A DNA stretch of 6,696 nt from Candidatus Dormiibacterota bacterium (lineage in GTDB: Bacteria > Chloroflexota > Dormibacteria > Aeolococcales > Aeolococcaceae). Below the pieces are notes generated by a model. That model searched no databases. It saw nothing but the letters and a program-made list of their open reading frames with translations, and had not been told where the DNA came from. Made by a program: the position numbers and the translations under genes. The stretch lies in contig PLDZ01000202.1 in NCBI GenBank assembly GCA_003136295.1, positions 1,395 through 8,090 on the forward strand. The letters run 5' to 3'. Below are positions 5,695-6,696 of the stretch, piece after piece (positions within the stretch are counted from its first letter, which is position 1; each line of letters begins with the position of its first letter).

Positions 5695-6335
5695 GCGAGG
5701 CTGCGCAGACCCCTCGCCATGCGCCCCGCACCACGCGCAGCGCGCAGACCCGTGAACGGATCATCGCAGCGGCCACCGAGGTGTTCGCGCGCTCCGGGTT
5801 TCACGGAGCCAAGGTCGCAGACATCGCCGAGCAGGCGGGGATCGCCTATGGGCTCGTCTACCACTACTTCCACAACAAGGAAGACATACTCGCCGCGATC
5901 TTCACGGAGCGCTGGGCGCAATACGTCACCTACCTTCATGAAGTCGGCGACATGGACGTGGGCTTTCGCGAGCAGATGCGAAGGCTGGTGCACTTCTGGA
6001 TCGAGGTCTACCGGCGCGAACCGGATCTGATGACCGTGATGATCAACGAGGTCTCGCGCTCGTATGAGTTCCTCGAATCACACGACATCGGCACCGTGAT
6101 GGTGGCCTTCGAGGCGATCGAGCAGATCATCCGCAAGGCGCGCGATCGCGGCGAGGTCGGCGCCGGCATCGATCCCCAGCTCGCCAGCTACGTGGTCTTC
6201 GGCGCGGCTGAGATGGTGCTGAGCGGCTACGTGATGGGCACGCTGCGTCGCAGCGACCCGGGAACCTTCGCCGGCGATGAGGCGCAGATGCTCGAGGTGC
6301 TCCTCGATGGACTGGCGCCACGCCCGCCTACCTGA
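5691..6335 (+). CDS. TetR/AcrR-family transcriptional regulator
   Basis: This 214-residue regulator is of typical TetR length. After a Pro/Arg/Thr-rich tail (1-18), the N-terminal helix-turn-helix domain spans about 19-66. Its core is VADIAEQAGIAYGLVYHYF (42-60) followed by HNKEDIL. The remaining helical part (about 75-210) is the ligand-binding and dimerisation domain; its pocket ligand is not predictable from sequence. Resemblance in the DNA-binding region to fatty-acid-responsive TetR proteins, and co-transcription with an acyl-CoA racemase-like gene, suggest that it senses an acyl-CoA or related lipid (inference). The GTG start overlaps the racemase stop, and AGGGG at 5679-5683 lies 7 nt upstream as a plausible ribosome binding site. 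It probably represses its own operon through the dyad at 4500-4516. The 3' end overlaps the convergent coaE by 8 bp. Confidence 0.92.
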   Translation: MSEAAQTPRHAPRTTRSAQTRERIIAAATEVFARSGFHGAKVADIAEQAGIAYGLVYHYFHNKEDILAAIFTERWAQYVTYLHEVGDMDVGFREQMRRLVHFWIEVYRREPDLMTVMINEVSRSYEFLESHDIGTVMVAFEAIEQIIRKARDRGEVGAGIDPQLASYVVFGAAEMVLSGYVMGTLRRSDPGTFAGDEAQMLEVLLDGLAPRPPT

Positions 6336-6696
6336 CGGCCGTTTCCCACCAGTGGTCGACCGCCCGCGATGTCGCATCGAGTGAGCCGCTGTTGTCGATG
6401 ATCCACGTTGCCCGACGGCGTTTCTCATCGATCGGGAGCTGGGCTGCGAGTCGTTGCAGCGCGGCGACTTCGTCCAGGCCATTGCGTTCGCGCAGCCGCT
6501 TGACCTGCACCTCGGGTGGCGCGTAGACGAGGAGCACGCCCTCGAACATCGCCTCGCGCGGGTTCTCGAAGAGCAGCGGGATGTCGACCGCGACCAGCGG
6601 GGCGGGGGCCGCGAGGGCTGCGGCGACGCGTTCGCTCATCAGCTCGGTGATCCGCGGATGGGTGATCCGCTCTAGGTCGCGGCGTGCCTCAGGATC
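6328..6696 (-). CDS. coaE: Dephospho-CoA kinase, partial (N-terminus beyond right edge)
   Basis: This is the C-terminal 122 residues of CoaE, which phosphorylates dephospho-CoA at the ribose 3'-OH in the last step of coenzyme A synthesis. The frame is open to the window edge. Conserved blocks are EARRDLERITHPRI (residues 3-16 of the fragment), then VAVDIPLLFE, the VYAPPEVQVKRLRERNGL segment, the QLPIDEKRRRA segment and WIIDNSGSLD. The missing 75-80 residues should contain the P-loop. AT in RRRAT-WIIDN replaces the frequent AD, a mild deviation. It stops at TAG 6328-6330, overlapping the TetR gene tail-to-tail by 8 bp. An adenylate-kinase-like protein is less likely, given the HP and IPLLFE blocks. 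Confidence 0.92.
   Translation of the reverse strand, partial: DPEARRDLERITHPRITELMSERVAAALAAPAPLVAVDIPLLFENPREAMFEGVLLVYAPPEVQVKRLRERNGLDEVAALQRLAAQLPIDEKRRRATWIIDNSGSLDATSRAVDHWWETAVR

Overview
The window is very GC-rich DNA whose real reading frames end almost always in G or C. It fits a high-GC Terrabacteria-type bacterium such as an actinobacterium or a Chloroflexota/Dormibacterota relative. Three signs favour this: a 625-residue arginyl-tRNA synthetase, a Thr-Pro tract exported protein, and several starts with no Shine-Dalgarno but a -10-like hexamer 8-9 nt upstream. The placement is inferred, since no rRNA is present.

Layout, left to right. Positions 1-324 (minus) hold the 5' part of an unrecognised Cys/His-rich, probably zinc-binding protein that runs off the left edge. 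Positions 260-484 (minus) hold a weak open frame of uncertain status. A tRNA-Glu(CTC) gene with encoded CCA lies at 494-570 (minus), with its own promoter overlapping the end of argS. argS occupies 608-2485 (minus) and diverges across only 57 bp from galU (2543-3406, plus). galU overlaps by 4 bp a membrane-anchored Thr/Pro-rich protein (3403-3867, plus).

That pair converges, 12 bp apart, on an unrecognised 175-residue protein (3880-4407, minus), which is preceded by a 12-codon upstream reading frame coupled by TGATG. Divergent from it is a two-gene operon. The first gene is a family III CoA-transferase-fold protein carrying the His/Asp/Glu set of alpha-methylacyl-CoA racemase (4525-5694). The second is a TetR regulator (5691-6335), joined by a GTGA overlap. 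The TetR gene converges, with an 8 bp overlap, on the C-terminal part of dephospho-CoA kinase CoaE (6328-6696, minus), cut by the right edge.

How the genes may work together. Most of the window is housekeeping: tRNA charging, UDP-glucose supply and the last step of CoA synthesis. The racemase/TetR pair looks like a locally regulated module for branched-chain acyl-CoA breakdown, and a 17 bp inverted repeat over the racemase -10 is a candidate operator. The less ordinary items are the Cys/His-rich protein, the hairpin shared by the argS 3' end and the tRNA 5' end, and the recurring TGCTAnnnT promoter motif. No CRISPR array, insertion sequence or clear new defence system is visible.
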